Shown: positions 7,472-16,064, counted from the first letter of the stretch. The stretch is DNA of 46,399 nucleotides from Nitriliruptor sp040882055 (GCA_040882055.1 JBBECA010000008.1:1-46399); one strand, 5' to 3'. The notes: a model not told the origin generated them from the letters alone. Made by a program: numbers and translations.

Positions 7472-8169
7472 GCGGGGCACCGTGGGTGCTGTTCGACCTC
7501 GACGGCACCCTGTTCGACTACGAGGCGTCGGAGGCAGCCGCGGTCGCGGCGACCCTCGAGGAGGCGGGGACCCCGTCGACCGACGAGGTGGTGGCTCTCT
7601 ACCGCGAGGTGAACGCCCGTCACTGGCGGGCCCTCGAGCGGGGCGAGACCACCGCTGCGGAGCTCCGTCTCGCGCGGTGGGCGGAGGTGTTCGAGACGGT
7701 CGGGAGCGCTCCGACGCTGGACGTCGCGGCGCTCGCGGAGCGGTACCTCGAACACCTCGCCGCGGGTACCCACCTCGTCGCTGATGCGGAGGCCGTCCTC
7801 GAGGAACTCAGCGCCACCCACGCCATCGCGTTCATCACCAACGGCCTGGCGGACGTCCAACGGCCCCGGCTGGCCAGCTCACCTGTCGGTCGGTTCGCCG
7901 AGGTCGTGGTGATCAGCGACGAGGTGGGGGCGGCGAAACCCGACGGCGCCATCTTCGACGCGGCGTTCGCCGCCATGGGGTCACCACCCCGCGACGACGT
8001 GGTGCTGGTCGGCGATTCGGTCACCGCCGACGTCGCCGGCGGGATCGCCTACGGCCTCACCACGGTCTGGTTCGACCCCGCTGGGCTCGGACCGGTCCCG
8101 GACGGCGGCCCGCAGCCGACACACCGCATCAGCCGTCTGCGTGAGCTGCCGCCGCTCCTGCGCCGCTGA
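7468..8169 (+). CDS. YjjG-like HAD nucleotidase
   Basis: 233 residues. HAD motif I is DLDGTLFDYEAS (residues 9-20), motif II is the Thr of ITNG, motif III is the lysine of AAKPDG, and motif IV is LVGDSVTADVAGG. The cap region with WRALERGE and AELRLARW resembles YjjG, which dephosphorylates non-canonical pyrimidine monophosphates; house-cleaning of damaged nucleotides is therefore the likely role. The GTG start overlaps the stop of the CoA-binding gene. The frame is open far upstream, but only this start leads straight into the HAD fold. Confidence 0.85.
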   Translation: MSGAPWVLFDLDGTLFDYEASEAAAVAATLEEAGTPSTDEVVALYREVNARHWRALERGETTAAELRLARWAEVFETVGSAPTLDVAALAERYLEHLAAGTHLVADAEAVLEELSATHAIAFITNGLADVQRPRLASSPVGRFAEVVVISDEVGAAKPDGAIFDAAFAAMGSPPRDDVVLVGDSVTADVAGGIAYGLTTVWFDPAGLGPVPDGGPQPTHRISRLRELPPLLRR

Positions 8170-8171
8170 GG

Positions 8172-9092
8172 TCACTCGAGCCCGCGCACCTCGCGAGCCG
8201 GCCGGCGCCAGCCGAGCAGCGCCTCGGTCATCCGGAGCGCGTCGATGGTGCGTCCGACCTCGTGGACCCGCACGAGGTGGGCCCCGCGGAGGACCGAGAA
8301 CACGGCGGCCGCCAACGATCCGTCCACCCGTCCGCCGAGCGGTGCGTCGAGGGTCTCGCCGATGAAGTCCTTGTTGGACAGCGCGACGAGCACCGGGTAG
8401 CCGAGCGCCGCGAGCTCGGGGAGCCGACGTGTCAGCTCGAGCGAGTGGGCCGTGGTCTTCTGGAAGTCGTGGCCGGGGTCGACGACGAGCCGCGTGGCGG
8501 GGATGCCCGCCGCGAGCGCCCGCTCCGTCAGCTGCCGGCAGTGTTCGACCACCGCCGTGGTCACGTCGGGGAGGTAGCTGCGACGGTACGGACGCGTCCG
8601 CGGATGCCCGCCGTGGTGCATCGCCACGTACCCCGCCCCGTGGGCGACCACGACGTCGAGCACCTCCGGGTCGTGCAGGCCGGTGACGTCGTTGACGATG
8701 TCGGCGCCGGCGGCGAGGGCAGCGTCGGCCACCGGCGCCCGGAAGGTGTCGATCGAGACCAGCACGTCGGGCTCGGCCGCACGCAGGAGCTCGACGAACG
8801 GGACGATCCGGTCGATCTCCTCGGTGACGGTCACCTCGCGACCCGGGCCGCCCTTGATGCCCCCGACGTCGACGATGTCGGCGCCCTCGACCACCAGCTG
8901 CCGACCGTGCGCGACCGCCGCGTCCAGCGCGAAGGTCGCCCCGCGGTCGTAGAACGAGTCGGGGGTGCGGTTGACGATGCCCATGACCCCGACCCGTCGA
9001 CCGAGGTCGAGCCGCCGGCGGGGCAGGTCCAACACCGGTGTGGTGCGGTCGACCGGCGCCCCGGGCTGCTCGTCGGCGGCGAGCAACGGCAC
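8172..9092 (-). CDS. folP2: FolP2-type dihydropteroate synthase homologue
   Basis: 306 residues. The pterin barrel is clear: GIVNRTPDSFYD, VSIDTFRA, IVNDVTGLHDP, MHHGGHPRTRP, VDPGHDF, ALSNKDFIGET and VRVHEVG. The flexible loop that reads DVGGxSTRPG in true synthases is DVGGIKGGPG here, and the GATF, PRTRP and SNKDFxGET blocks match Mycobacterium FolP2 (Rv1207) rather than FolP1. FolP2 of mycobacteria is reported to lack dihydropteroate synthase activity, so folate synthesis should not be assumed. The GTG start has a poor ribosome site; the gene follows the hydrolase by 23 bases and is probably co-transcribed. Confidence 0.85.
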   Translation of the reverse strand: MPLLAADEQPGAPVDRTTPVLDLPRRRLDLGRRVGVMGIVNRTPDSFYDRGATFALDAAVAHGRQLVVEGADIVDVGGIKGGPGREVTVTEEIDRIVPFVELLRAAEPDVLVSIDTFRAPVADAALAAGADIVNDVTGLHDPEVLDVVVAHGAGYVAMHHGGHPRTRPYRRSYLPDVTTAVVEHCRQLTERALAAGIPATRLVVDPGHDFQKTTAHSLELTRRLPELAALGYPVLVALSNKDFIGETLDAPLGGRVDGSLAAAVFSVLRGAHLVRVHEVGRTIDALRMTEALLGWRRPAREVRGLE

Positions 9093-9115
9093 CGTCAGCG
9101 CGTCCGGGTGGCGGT

Positions 9116-9886
9116 CTATGTGAGGAACTCCAGGATGGTCGCGGCGAGCGCACCGGGCGACTCGACGGGTACCCAGTGGCCGACGTCGGGCAGGACCTTG
9201 ACCCGGCTGACGGGGATCGAGGAGCGCAGCTCCTCGGCCATCGCGAGCGGGGTCGAACGGTCGTGCGCACCGGTCACGATCAGCGTCGGCTGACCGAGCT
9301 CGTCGCGGCGGATGCGGGGCGCGCTGGCGAGCGCCTTGCAGGACTTGGCGTAGTTGGCCGGTTCGTTGCGCAGGAAGAGCTCACGCAGGAGACCGACCGT
9401 CGCCGACGAGGTCGCGTGGGTCTGGGGTGACACGGCCCCGTCGAGCCACGCCTCGACCAGCACGTCCATACCCTCCGCAGCCACCAGCTCGGCCCGCTCG
9501 CGGTAGGCATCCGCGGTCGGCGGCTGGAAGTAGGAGATCGCGCCGACCAGCACCAGCTGGTCGCACAGGTCGGGCTCCTTCTCGGCCAGGTGCTGGACCA
9601 CGAGGGTGCCGAGCGAGTGGCCGACGAGCGTCACGGAGGGCAGCTCGAGGTGGCGGATGAGCTTGAGCACGTCCTTGGCCCAGCCCTCGATCGAGAACTG
9701 CCCGCGGCCCTGGCTGCGGCCGTGACCGCGCAGGTCCATCGCGATGACGTGGTGGTGCTGCTTCATGGCCTGCATGACGCCGTGCCACACGTTCGCGGAG
9801 CCGCCGAGCCCGTGGACGAACACGACGGGTGGGCCCTCGCCGTAGCTGACGTACTGGATGGTGTTGCCGTCGATGTCGGCGAACAA
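9116..9886 (-). CDS. Alpha/beta-fold hydrolase
   Basis: About 256 residues. The oxyanion segment VFVHGLGGSA, nucleophile elbow GHSLGT, acid in VTGAHDRST and histidine in DVGHWVP make a complete Ser-Asp-His triad. No signal peptide is visible. The substrate (ester, lactone, epoxide or other) cannot be inferred. A TTG at 9886 with AGGGAAGG upstream starts just before the first strand (FADIDGNTIQY); a GTG at 9931 is an alternative without a ribosome site. It lies directly upstream of folP2. Confidence 0.85.
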   Translation of the reverse strand: MFADIDGNTIQYVSYGEGPPVVFVHGLGGSANVWHGVMQAMKQHHHVIAMDLRGHGRSQGRGQFSIEGWAKDVLKLIRHLELPSVTLVGHSLGTLVVQHLAEKEPDLCDQLVLVGAISYFQPPTADAYRERAELVAAEGMDVLVEAWLDGAVSPQTHATSSATVGLLRELFLRNEPANYAKSCKALASAPRIRRDELGQPTLIVTGAHDRSTPLAMAEELRSSIPVSRVKVLPDVGHWVPVESPGALAATILEFLT

Positions 9887-9985
9887 GCTGGGGACCTTCC
9901 CTGGGGCCGCGGGGCGCGTCGAGGGCCACACGCGGCGAGGTGGTGGGGTCGAGCGGCGCGCGGGGGCCGCGACCGGGTCGCTCGG

Positions 9986-9995
9986 AGCCTAGCGA
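9986..9995. promoter_or_regulatory. Divergent -10-like elements between the hydrolase and SRPBCC genes
   Basis: AGCCTAGCGA gives TAGGCT on the minus strand (9991 to 9986, ahead of the hydrolase) and TAGCGA on the plus strand (9990-9995, ahead of 10089), sharing the central TA. The minus box fits TAnnnT; the plus box differs at its last base. Confidence 0.33.
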
Positions 9996-10088
9996 CGGTC
10001 CCCGGGCGGGACGGCGACGAACCTGCGCTGGACCCGACGACGAGGACGCGCGCCCGGCGCGGATGCTGACGACGACGAGGAGCAGCCG

Positions 10089-10544
10089 GTGAGGCTCGAG
10101 GTGACCGTGGAGGCCGATGCGCCCCGCGAGGCGGTGTGGACCGTGCTCACCACGTGGGAGCGTCAGAGCGAGTGGATGCTCGATGCGACGTCGGTCGAGG
10201 TGCTGACCCCCGCCCGCGAGGGTGCCGGGGTCACCATCCGGTGCCCGACGAACCTGCTCGGGGTGACCGTCGAGGACGTGATGCGCGTCACGGCCTGGGA
10301 CGAACCCTCGCGGCTCGAGGTCACCCACCTCGGAGCGATCATCACCGGCTCGGGCGCCTTCGAGCTGACGGCGCTCGGGGCCGGACGCACGCGGATCGAC
10401 TGGTGGGAGGAGGTCACGCCGCCGTTCGGCGCGGCGGGGGAGCGTGGCGCGTCCCTGCTGGTCCTGCCGGTCCTCCGGCACCTCTTCACGCGGAGCCTGC
10501 GCAACCTCGCGCGCCTGGCCGAGGCCGAGGCGGGCACCGCCTAG
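10089..10544 (+). CDS. SRPBCC (START/polyketide-cyclase-like) protein
   Basis: 151 residues, GTG start after GAGGAG. The opening strand MRLEVTVEADAPREAVWTVLTTWERQSEWM and the WDEPSRLEVTHLG and RTRIDWWEEV segments belong to the SRPBCC ligand-cavity fold. These cytosolic proteins bind hydrophobic ligands or modify polyketides or lipids; no catalytic set is recognisable. Its TAG stop shares CTAG with the stop of the convergent thioesterase gene, a four-base overlap. Confidence 0.8.
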   Translation: MRLEVTVEADAPREAVWTVLTTWERQSEWMLDATSVEVLTPAREGAGVTIRCPTNLLGVTVEDVMRVTAWDEPSRLEVTHLGAIITGSGAFELTALGAGRTRIDWWEEVTPPFGAAGERGASLLVLPVLRHLFTRSLRNLARLAEAEAGTA

Positions 10545-10945
10545 CTGGCGACCGTGGGGGCGACCGCGGCGATCTCGTCGGCGTACACGTGGCCGTCGAC
10601 GACGCGGTGCTCGACCGAGCCGCGGGCGGCGATCGCGCCGCCGCGCCGGGCGAGCACCTCGCAGACGAGCTGGTCGTGGGTCACCGACGCGACCGTCGCC
10701 ACCAGGGTGATGGGCGTGCCGACGGGCAACGGCGAGCGGATGGTGATGTCGACCTTCACGGCCGCGGCGACCTCGCCGGTCTCGAGGTGCGGGGTCAGTA
10801 GCTGCCTGGCGACCGCCTCGGCCGCTTCGAGCAGCGCCGGCGCGGTGCACAGGGCGGGCGCGCCGGGCACGATGGGCGCGGCGTGATCTGGGGTGACGGT
10901 CAGCTCGACGGACGTCGAGTCGCCGCGCGGGGGTCCTGGTCGCAT
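10541..10945 (-). CDS. Hotdog-fold thioesterase, FlK-like
   Basis: About 134 residues. The helix ALCTAPALLEAAEAVA, strand VKVDITIRSPLPVGTPITL and ARGSVEHRVVD outline the hotdog fold of the fluoroacetyl-CoA-thioesterase-like group. Some key residues are changed from the usual ATP-x-M/L and H-x-x-P-T patterns, so activity is uncertain. ATG at 10945 (MRPGPPRG) has AGGCAGG upstream; a GTG at 10978 is the alternative. A second, more typical FlK-like protein is encoded at 14183-14569. Confidence 0.68.
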   Translation of the reverse strand: MRPGPPRGDSTSVELTVTPDHAAPIVPGAPALCTAPALLEAAEAVARQLLTPHLETGEVAAAVKVDITIRSPLPVGTPITLVATVASVTHDQLVCEVLARRGGAIAARGSVEHRVVDGHVYADEIAAVAPTVAS

Positions 10946-11002
10946 GGACGGAGCCTGCCTGGTATCGGCGTCAGCCACAAGCCGAGGGGGCGTTCGCAGG
11001 TC

Positions 11003-11509
11003 TCAGTCGGAGGGCGTGCGGTCCACGCCGAGCACCGATCGCCAGGCTCGCACGAGCGCGTTCGGCCGCCCGTCATCGAGCCGCACGGCGGCCGCGTCCT
11101 CGGCCACCGGTGCGGCGGGCCGCTCCGCTCCGGGTGGGGTGATGGAGGCGACCACGATCAGCGGATCGGAACCGCGGTTGTCCACCCCGTGGACCACCCC
11201 CGCGGGGACGAGGAGCGAACCGAGCGGGTCGAGGCCGACCTCGCCCTCGTCGGTGACGAACCACGAACGGCCGCCGAGGACGGTGTAGGCGACGTCCTGC
11301 TCGGGCAGCCGGAGCACGGGCGAGTGCTGGCCGGGTTCGAGGCACCACAGGTCCACCGCGAGGTGGTCGGTGGCGAGCACGCGGACCCGGCGGGCCGCAT
11401 CGGGGGAGAAGTCGACGTAGTCGCGCAGGTCGACGGGGACGACGCTCGGCGGCGCGTCGGTGGCGCCGGTGGGCGTGTTGCCGGCCGGGGCGGGGTTCTG
11501 ATCGCTCAT
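11003..11509 (-). CDS. Cupin-domain protein
   Basis: 168 residues with a disordered N-terminal 25. The single cupin barrel shows motif 1-like LWCLEPGQHSPVLRLPEQDVAYTVLGG and motif 2-like LLVPAGVVHGVDNRG. The first motif lacks the usual H-x-H pair, so metal binding may be incomplete. Role unknown; small cupins often act as isomerases, dioxygenases or ligand sensors. The ATG stands six bases after a TAGGCT box, so the mRNA may be leaderless. Confidence 0.8.
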   Translation of the reverse strand: MSDQNPAPAGNTPTGATDAPPSVVPVDLRDYVDFSPDAARRVRVLATDHLAVDLWCLEPGQHSPVLRLPEQDVAYTVLGGRSWFVTDEGEVGLDPLGSLLVPAGVVHGVDNRGSDPLIVVASITPPGAERPAAPVAEDAAAVRLDDGRPNALVRAWRSVLGVDRTPSD

Positions 11510-11515
11510 GGCGCG

Positions 11516-11521
11516 AGCCTA
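11516..11521 (-). promoter_or_regulatory. -10 box implying a leaderless cupin transcript
   Basis: TAGGCT on the minus strand is followed by six bases and then the ATG at 11509. Transcription would start at or next to the A of ATG, the arrangement of leaderless actinobacterial messages. No ribosome site fits in that space. Confidence 0.5.
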
Positions 11522-11578
11522 CGACCGAGCCCACCGCAGCGCGGCCGCTGGCCCGCCGCGCCCCCGCCCCGGCAGCGG

Positions 11579-11584
11579 TAGCGT
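11579..11584 (+). promoter_or_regulatory. Probable -10 box of pepA
   Basis: TAGCGT followed by C, 57 bases before the GTG at 11642. This is one of six exact TAGCGTC sites noted between genes in the window. Confidence 0.45.
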
Positions 11585-11641
11585 CCGGTGTGGACCCACA
11601 GCGGTCCAGAGGCCCGCCCCCGTCCGACCTGGAGCTCCGCC

Positions 11642-13162
11642 GTGCTCACCGTCGCGTCCGCGTCCACCCCGCTCGCCGACCAGACCGCGGACCTGCTCGC
11701 GGTCGCCGCCTTCGCGCCGGAGGGCGATGGGGGTGGCAGCGGTGCGGGACCGGTCGAGCCCGCCGAGCTCACCGAGGGCGCGACGACGTTGGCCGGGACG
11801 CTCGGGATCGACCTCGCGGCCGAGCTGGTGGCCGTGGGCTTCGACGGGTCGACCGGCTCCAGCGTGCGTGTGCCGACCCGTGGCGCGTTGGCCGCCCCAG
11901 CGGTGCTGGTGGTGGGCCTCGGGACGCGGGCCCAGGCGACGCCGGACCACCTGCGCCGCGCCGCCGCCGCCGTCGCCCAGGCGGGGACGCGCGCGACGGT
12001 CATCGCCACCGATCTGCACCTCGCCCTCGGCGGTGATCAGGCCCTCGCCACCGAGGCCGTCACCGAGGGTCTGCAGCTCGGCAGCTACCGGTACACCGAC
12101 TTCAAGTCGGGACCGAACGAGACCACCCTCGCCGAGGTGACCCTCCACGGCGGCGACGCCGACACGGTGACCGCCGCGATCGCGACCGCGACGGCCACCG
12201 CGAGCGCCGTCGCCTTCACCCGTGACCTGGTCAACACCCCGCCGCAGGCCAAGCGCCCGCCGGCGCTGGCGGACCGTGTCGTCGCGGCCGTCGAGGGCAC
12301 CGCGGTCGCCGCTCGGGTCCTCGACGGATCCGCGCTCGCCGAGGGCGGCTACGGCGGGTTGCTCGGCGTCGGCCAGGGCTCGAGCGAGCCGCCCCGGCTG
12401 GTGGAACTGACCTACACGCCCGAGGGCTGGAGCGACGGACAGCGTCACGTCGCGCTCGTCGGCAAGGGCATCACCTTCGACACCGGTGGCGTCTCGCTCA
12501 AGCCGTCCGCATCGATGGAGACCATGAAGATGGACATGGCCGGCGCGGCGACCGTCGCCGGCGTCGTGACCGCCGCCGCGGCACTGGAGCTGCCGGTGAA
12601 GGTCACCGCGCTGCTCGCTCTGGCCGAGAACATGCCCTCCGGCAGCGCCACGCGTGTCAGCGATGTCCTGACCATCCGCGGCGGCACCACCGTCGAGGTG
12701 ATGAACACCGACGCGGAGGGCCGGCTGGTCCTCGCCGACGCGCTGGTCCACGCGTGCGAGCTGCAGCCGGACGCCGTGGTCGACGTGGCGACCCTCACGG
12801 GCGCCGCGGTCATCGCCCTCGGTGAGCGGATCGGTGTGGTCATGTCCAACGACGACGACCTCGCCGACGCGGTGGTCGACGCCGGCGCCCGCTCGGGTGA
12901 GCCGTTCTGGCGCCTCCCCCTCGGCGAGGAGCAGTACGGCGAGGAGCTGGAAGGTGACGTCGCGGACCTGCGCAACGTCGGCGGTAAGGGCGCCGGGACG
13001 ATCCGCGCCGGGTTGTTCCTGTCCCGGTTCGTCGACGAGCGTCCGTGGGCGCACCTCGACATCGCCGGGGTGGCCTGGACCGACAGCGCCGGCGGGTACC
13101 GGAGCAAGGGCGCCACGGGCGCACCGGTCCGTACGCTGCTGACCTGGCTCCGTGACGCCTGA
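11642..13162 (+). CDS. pepA: Leucyl aminopeptidase (M17)
   Basis: 506 residues, the normal length. A two-zinc cytosolic peptidase that removes N-terminal residues, leucine preferred. The N-terminal macro-like domain (about 1-165) precedes the catalytic domain with VGKGITFDTGGVSLKP, MKMDMAGAA and the signature NTDAEGRL; the metal-binding Lys, Asp and Glu residues are present. The GTG start has GGAG upstream. The in-frame open stretch back to 11588 lacks a ribosome site. A TAGCGT box precedes it, and the gene appears monocistronic. Confidence 0.95.
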   Translation: MLTVASASTPLADQTADLLAVAAFAPEGDGGGSGAGPVEPAELTEGATTLAGTLGIDLAAELVAVGFDGSTGSSVRVPTRGALAAPAVLVVGLGTRAQATPDHLRRAAAAVAQAGTRATVIATDLHLALGGDQALATEAVTEGLQLGSYRYTDFKSGPNETTLAEVTLHGGDADTVTAAIATATATASAVAFTRDLVNTPPQAKRPPALADRVVAAVEGTAVAARVLDGSALAEGGYGGLLGVGQGSSEPPRLVELTYTPEGWSDGQRHVALVGKGITFDTGGVSLKPSASMETMKMDMAGAATVAGVVTAAAALELPVKVTALLALAENMPSGSATRVSDVLTIRGGTTVEVMNTDAEGRLVLADALVHACELQPDAVVDVATLTGAAVIALGERIGVVMSNDDDLADAVVDAGARSGEPFWRLPLGEEQYGEELEGDVADLRNVGGKGAGTIRAGLFLSRFVDERPWAHLDIAGVAWTDSAGGYRSKGATGAPVRTLLTWLRDA

Positions 13163-13218
13163 GCCGGCGGCGGCCGCCCGGTCCCGCACCGATGCAACGC
13201 ACCCCGAGCGGAGCCGCC

Positions 13219-14082
13219 GTGGACCACGTGCTCGTCGTCAACGACGCCGCTGGCAGCACCGAGGAGGAGGCGGTCGACGCCGCTGCTGACGTGCTGCGCC
13301 AGGTGGGTGAGGTGCAGGTCGTCACCACCTCGGACGCCGACGACCTCGACGCGGTCATCGAGCGGCTCGAGGGCCGGCGTCTGGTCGTCTGCGGTGGGGA
13401 CGGCTCGATCCACCTCGCCGTCACCCGTCTGCGGGAGCTCGGCCGCGCCGACGAACCCGTGGGGCTGATCCCGCTCGGGACCGGCAACGACCTCGCTCGG
13501 GGGGTGGGTCTGCCGTTCGACGACGCGGTGGCCGCCGCTGAGCGGGTGCGGGACGGCACACCCCACCCGACCGACCTGCTCGTCGATGACACCGGCCGTA
13601 CCTGCGTCAACGCCCTGCACGCGGGCGTCGGCGCCGATGCGTCAGCGCGTGCCGAGGCGCTCAAGGAGCGGCTCGCCGCCGTCGCGTACCCGATCGGGGC
13701 GATCCTCGCGGGCGTCTCCGCCGCGGGGGTCGACACCGAGGTGAGCGTCGATGGCGAGGTGCTCGTCGATGCGCCCACCCTGCTCGTGGCGGTCACCAAC
13801 GGTTCCTGCTTCGGTGGGGGCGCCTCGGTCTGTCCGGATGCGACCACCGACGATGGTGCGCTCGACGTGCTGGTGGTCACCGCCGTCGGACCGGTCGCAC
13901 GGGCGGCGTTCGCGCTCTCGCTCAACGCCGGCGAGCACCTCGAGCGCGACGACGTGCACCTCACCACGGGTCGCGAGGTCCGCATCCGGGGCGAGGGCCT
14001 GCGCTACGTCGTCGACGGTGAACTGCACGAGGAGCCCGAGGCCGACCGCACCTGGCGGGTCGAGCACCACGCGTGGTCGCTG
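13219..14082 (+). CDS. Diacylglycerol kinase family protein, 3' end lost in gap
   Basis: 288 residues up to the gap. The catalytic DAGK domain contains VVCGGDGSIHLAVTRL and IPLGTGNDLARGVGLP, the glycine-rich ATP loop and GTGND block of the DagK/YegS/LCB5 family. The C-terminal domain has DALDVLVV-like and VDGEL segments (YVVDGELHEEPE) and should be nearly complete. Likely role: phosphorylation of diacylglycerol or another lipid at the membrane, for phospholipid recycling. GTG at 13219 with GCGGAG is chosen; an ATG at 13192 is possible. The stop must lie within or after the 100-N gap. Confidence 0.85.
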
Positions 14083-14182
14083 NNNNNNNNNNNNNNNNNN
14101 NNNNNNNNNNNNNNNNNNNNNNNNNNNNNNNNNNNNNNNNNNNNNNNNNNNNNNNNNNNNNNNNNNNNNNNNNNNNNNNNNN
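14083..14182. other. Assembly gap (100 N)
   Basis: A run of exactly 100 N, the usual placeholder for a scaffold gap of unknown size. The ends of two convergent genes fall at its borders, so missing bases could range from a few to many. The right flank begins with GGGGG. Confidence 0.97.
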
Positions 14183-14569
14183 GGGGGCCGCGGCGAGCTT
14201 GGCCAGGAAGCGCTCGCGGTCGACGAGGACGCGGCGGTGGCGCACCTTGGCGACGGTCTCGCCGTCCTGGTCGATGGTCACCGAGAACTCGAGGCGGCGC
14301 CCGTGGTGGCCGATGAGCGTGGCGTGCGCGCAGACGGTCCGGCCGACCGGCGTGGGCTTGGTGTGCTCGATCTCGGCCCACGTGCCGACGGAGGTCTGGT
14401 CGGGTTCCAGCTCGTCCCTGATCGCATCGACACAGGCGCCCTCGGCGAGCGCGAGCAGCGCCGGGGTGCCGAGCACCGGCACGTCGCCGGAACCGAGCGC
14501 GACCGCGGTGTGGTCGTGGTCGACCTGCAACGTCCGTGCGAGTTTGAGGCCTGGATCACAACGGCCCAT
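14183..14569 (-). CDS. FlK-like thioesterase, 3' end at gap
   Basis: 129 residues visible. The sequence is a typical fluoroacetyl-CoA-thioesterase-like hotdog: ALGSGDVPVLGTPALLALAEGA, TSVGTWAEIEHTKPTPVG, ATLIGHHGRRLEFSV and RHRRVLVDRERFLAKL. The Thr and His of the catalytic set are in place (LGTP, EHTKPTP). Hydrolysis of a small acyl-CoA is likely; the substrate is unknown. ATG at 14569 follows GAGGTG. The protein family normally ends just after RFLAKL, so little is missing. Confidence 0.82.
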
Positions 14570-14762
14570 GACGAGCACCTCGAGTCGTGAGCCCGGTGGT
14601 GGGAGCGCCCGGGCGAGCGACGAGGGTAACCCTCGGTGCCGTGAGCGCCGCCGCAGCCCCGTCGGGCCCGTCGGACAGTGTCGGGTGCTGGTGGCTCGGT
14701 GCGCGGTGCGCGACGGTACGACGAGCGGAGCGCACCCGGCGCTCTCGAGGAGGAGGACGCCC

Positions 14763-15050
14763 GTGAGTGATCCCCGACCCCCAGCGGACGAGCCCCGCCG
14801 CCGTCCGGAAGGTGAGCCGCGCCGTGAGCGTGAGGTCATCGTGACCGACGGTGGCCGGCGAGGCGGTGGCGGCGGCGCCATCGCGGCGGTGCTCGCCGTC
14901 GTGGTCCTGCTCGTGATCCTGTTCTTCCTCTTCAACAGCGGCCTGTTCAGCGGCGGTGACGGCGACGGCGGTGGTGACACGACCGTCGAGGCCCCCGAGG
15001 TCGAGGTACCCGACGAGGTCGAGGTGGACGTCGACGACGGCGAGGGCTGA
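14763..15050 (+). CDS. Small single-span membrane protein
   Basis: 95 residues, GTG start after a strong GAGGAGGAGG. Three parts: a charged Arg/Pro-rich N-terminus (1-35), one membrane helix (AIAAVLAVVVLLVILFFLF, about 39-58), and a glycine/acidic C-terminus that ends in alternating Glu, Val, Asp and Pro. The positive-inside rule suggests the acidic tail is outside. No family recognised. A hairpin (15065-15092) follows. Confidence 0.65.
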   Translation: MSDPRPPADEPRRRPEGEPRREREVIVTDGGRRGGGGGAIAAVLAVVVLLVILFFLFNSGLFSGGDGDGGGDTTVEAPEVEVPDEVEVDVDDGEG

Positions 15051-15064
15051 TCCGCGCGCCGGTT

Positions 15065-15092
15065 CCCACGTGCTCGCAGCGGGGCACGTGGG
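15065..15092 (+). terminator. Inverted repeat, possible terminator
   Basis: CCCACGTG (15065-15072) pairs with CACGTGGG (15085-15092) across a 12-base loop, 15 bases after the stop of the small membrane protein. There is no T tract, so it may act as a processing or Rho-assisted stop. Because CACGTG is itself a palindrome, a protein-binding site is an alternative. Confidence 0.4.
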
Positions 15093-15202
15093 CCGCCCGG
15101 TTGGTGGGTCCGTGATCCCGCGTGGCACCCTCCCTCCTCCGGCCCCTCCCGGCCGGCGGGGCCCCTCCGCGGTCCCGCACCTCCGACCGACGAGGAGCCC
15201 GC

Positions 15203-16063
15203 GTGGACGCGCCTGCCGCCGTGCTCGCGATCGTGCTCGCCACCACCGCCGCCGGTAGCTCAGCGTTGCTGTGGGCAGCGCCCACGTGGGGTGTCGTGCG
15301 GCACGGCTACGAGATCCTCACCGGCACCACCGTGGCGCTCATCGCCTGGGGTGCGTGGGCGGCCCTCCAGGGGCCGCTGACGGTCCTGGAGGGCACCAAC
15401 GCCGCCCGGGGGGAGTTCGCCTCGAACTCGCTGCTGGCGCTCGCCGTGCTGACCGTGGCGGCCGTCGTTGCGCTCACGGTGAAGATCCCTCCCCTGATCG
15501 GACGGATCCTCGGCCTGCTGGCGACGCTCGCGGGCCTGGTCTCGTTCGTGCCGCTGGCGATGATCCGCGCCGATCTCGCCGGCGCAGCCGACCACGGCGA
15601 ACTCCCGGTCGGCGAGGTCGCCCTCGGGGTGGTCGAACTGCTCGCGGGAGCGGTCCTGATGGGGGCCATCTGGGTCGGGATGATCCTCGGCCACTGGTAC
15701 CTCGTCGAGCGTCGCCTCTCGAACCGCTCGATGGTGCAGATCGCCTGGGTCAACGTGGCGGCCGTCGGCGCGGGGCTCGCCTCGGTGCTGCTGAGCATGC
15801 GGAACCCCGCTCCGTGCGCCGACCTGCCCGCCGGAGCGGCGTTCCAGCAGTGCGCGCAGACGTTCTCGCCCATCCTGCGCATCGGCTCGATGACGATCAT
15901 CCTCGGGCTCGGCGTCCTCGCGATCATCGCGCTGATCGCCGGCTTCAACGTCAAGCTCGCGCGCGAGGGTGGCCGGTCCATCCAGGCCTCGACCGGCATG
16001 TTCTACCTCGCCGTGATCCTGGCACCGGCGGTCGAGTTCGCCGCGAAGGTCCGCTTCTTCTGA
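15203..16063 (+). CDS. Multi-pass integral membrane protein, unknown
   Basis: 286 residues with about eight hydrophobic segments (roughly 4-22, 32-50, 67-88, 95-116, 137-163, 175-196, 226-246, 262-280). One loop carries MILGHWYLVERRLSNRSM; a GHWYLV motif at the end of a helix with conserved His and Trp suggests cofactor or ion handling, but the family was not identified. One periplasmic-looking loop has two cysteines (PAPCADLP, FQQCAQTF) that could form a disulfide. GTG at 15203 has CGAGGAGC upstream. It ends one base before the stop of the convergent methyltransferase. Confidence 0.72.
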   Translation: MDAPAAVLAIVLATTAAGSSALLWAAPTWGVVRHGYEILTGTTVALIAWGAWAALQGPLTVLEGTNAARGEFASNSLLALAVLTVAAVVALTVKIPPLIGRILGLLATLAGLVSFVPLAMIRADLAGAADHGELPVGEVALGVVELLAGAVLMGAIWVGMILGHWYLVERRLSNRSMVQIAWVNVAAVGAGLASVLLSMRNPAPCADLPAGAAFQQCAQTFSPILRIGSMTIILGLGVLAIIALIAGFNVKLAREGGRSIQASTGMFYLAVILAPAVEFAAKVRFF

Positions 16064-16064
16064 C

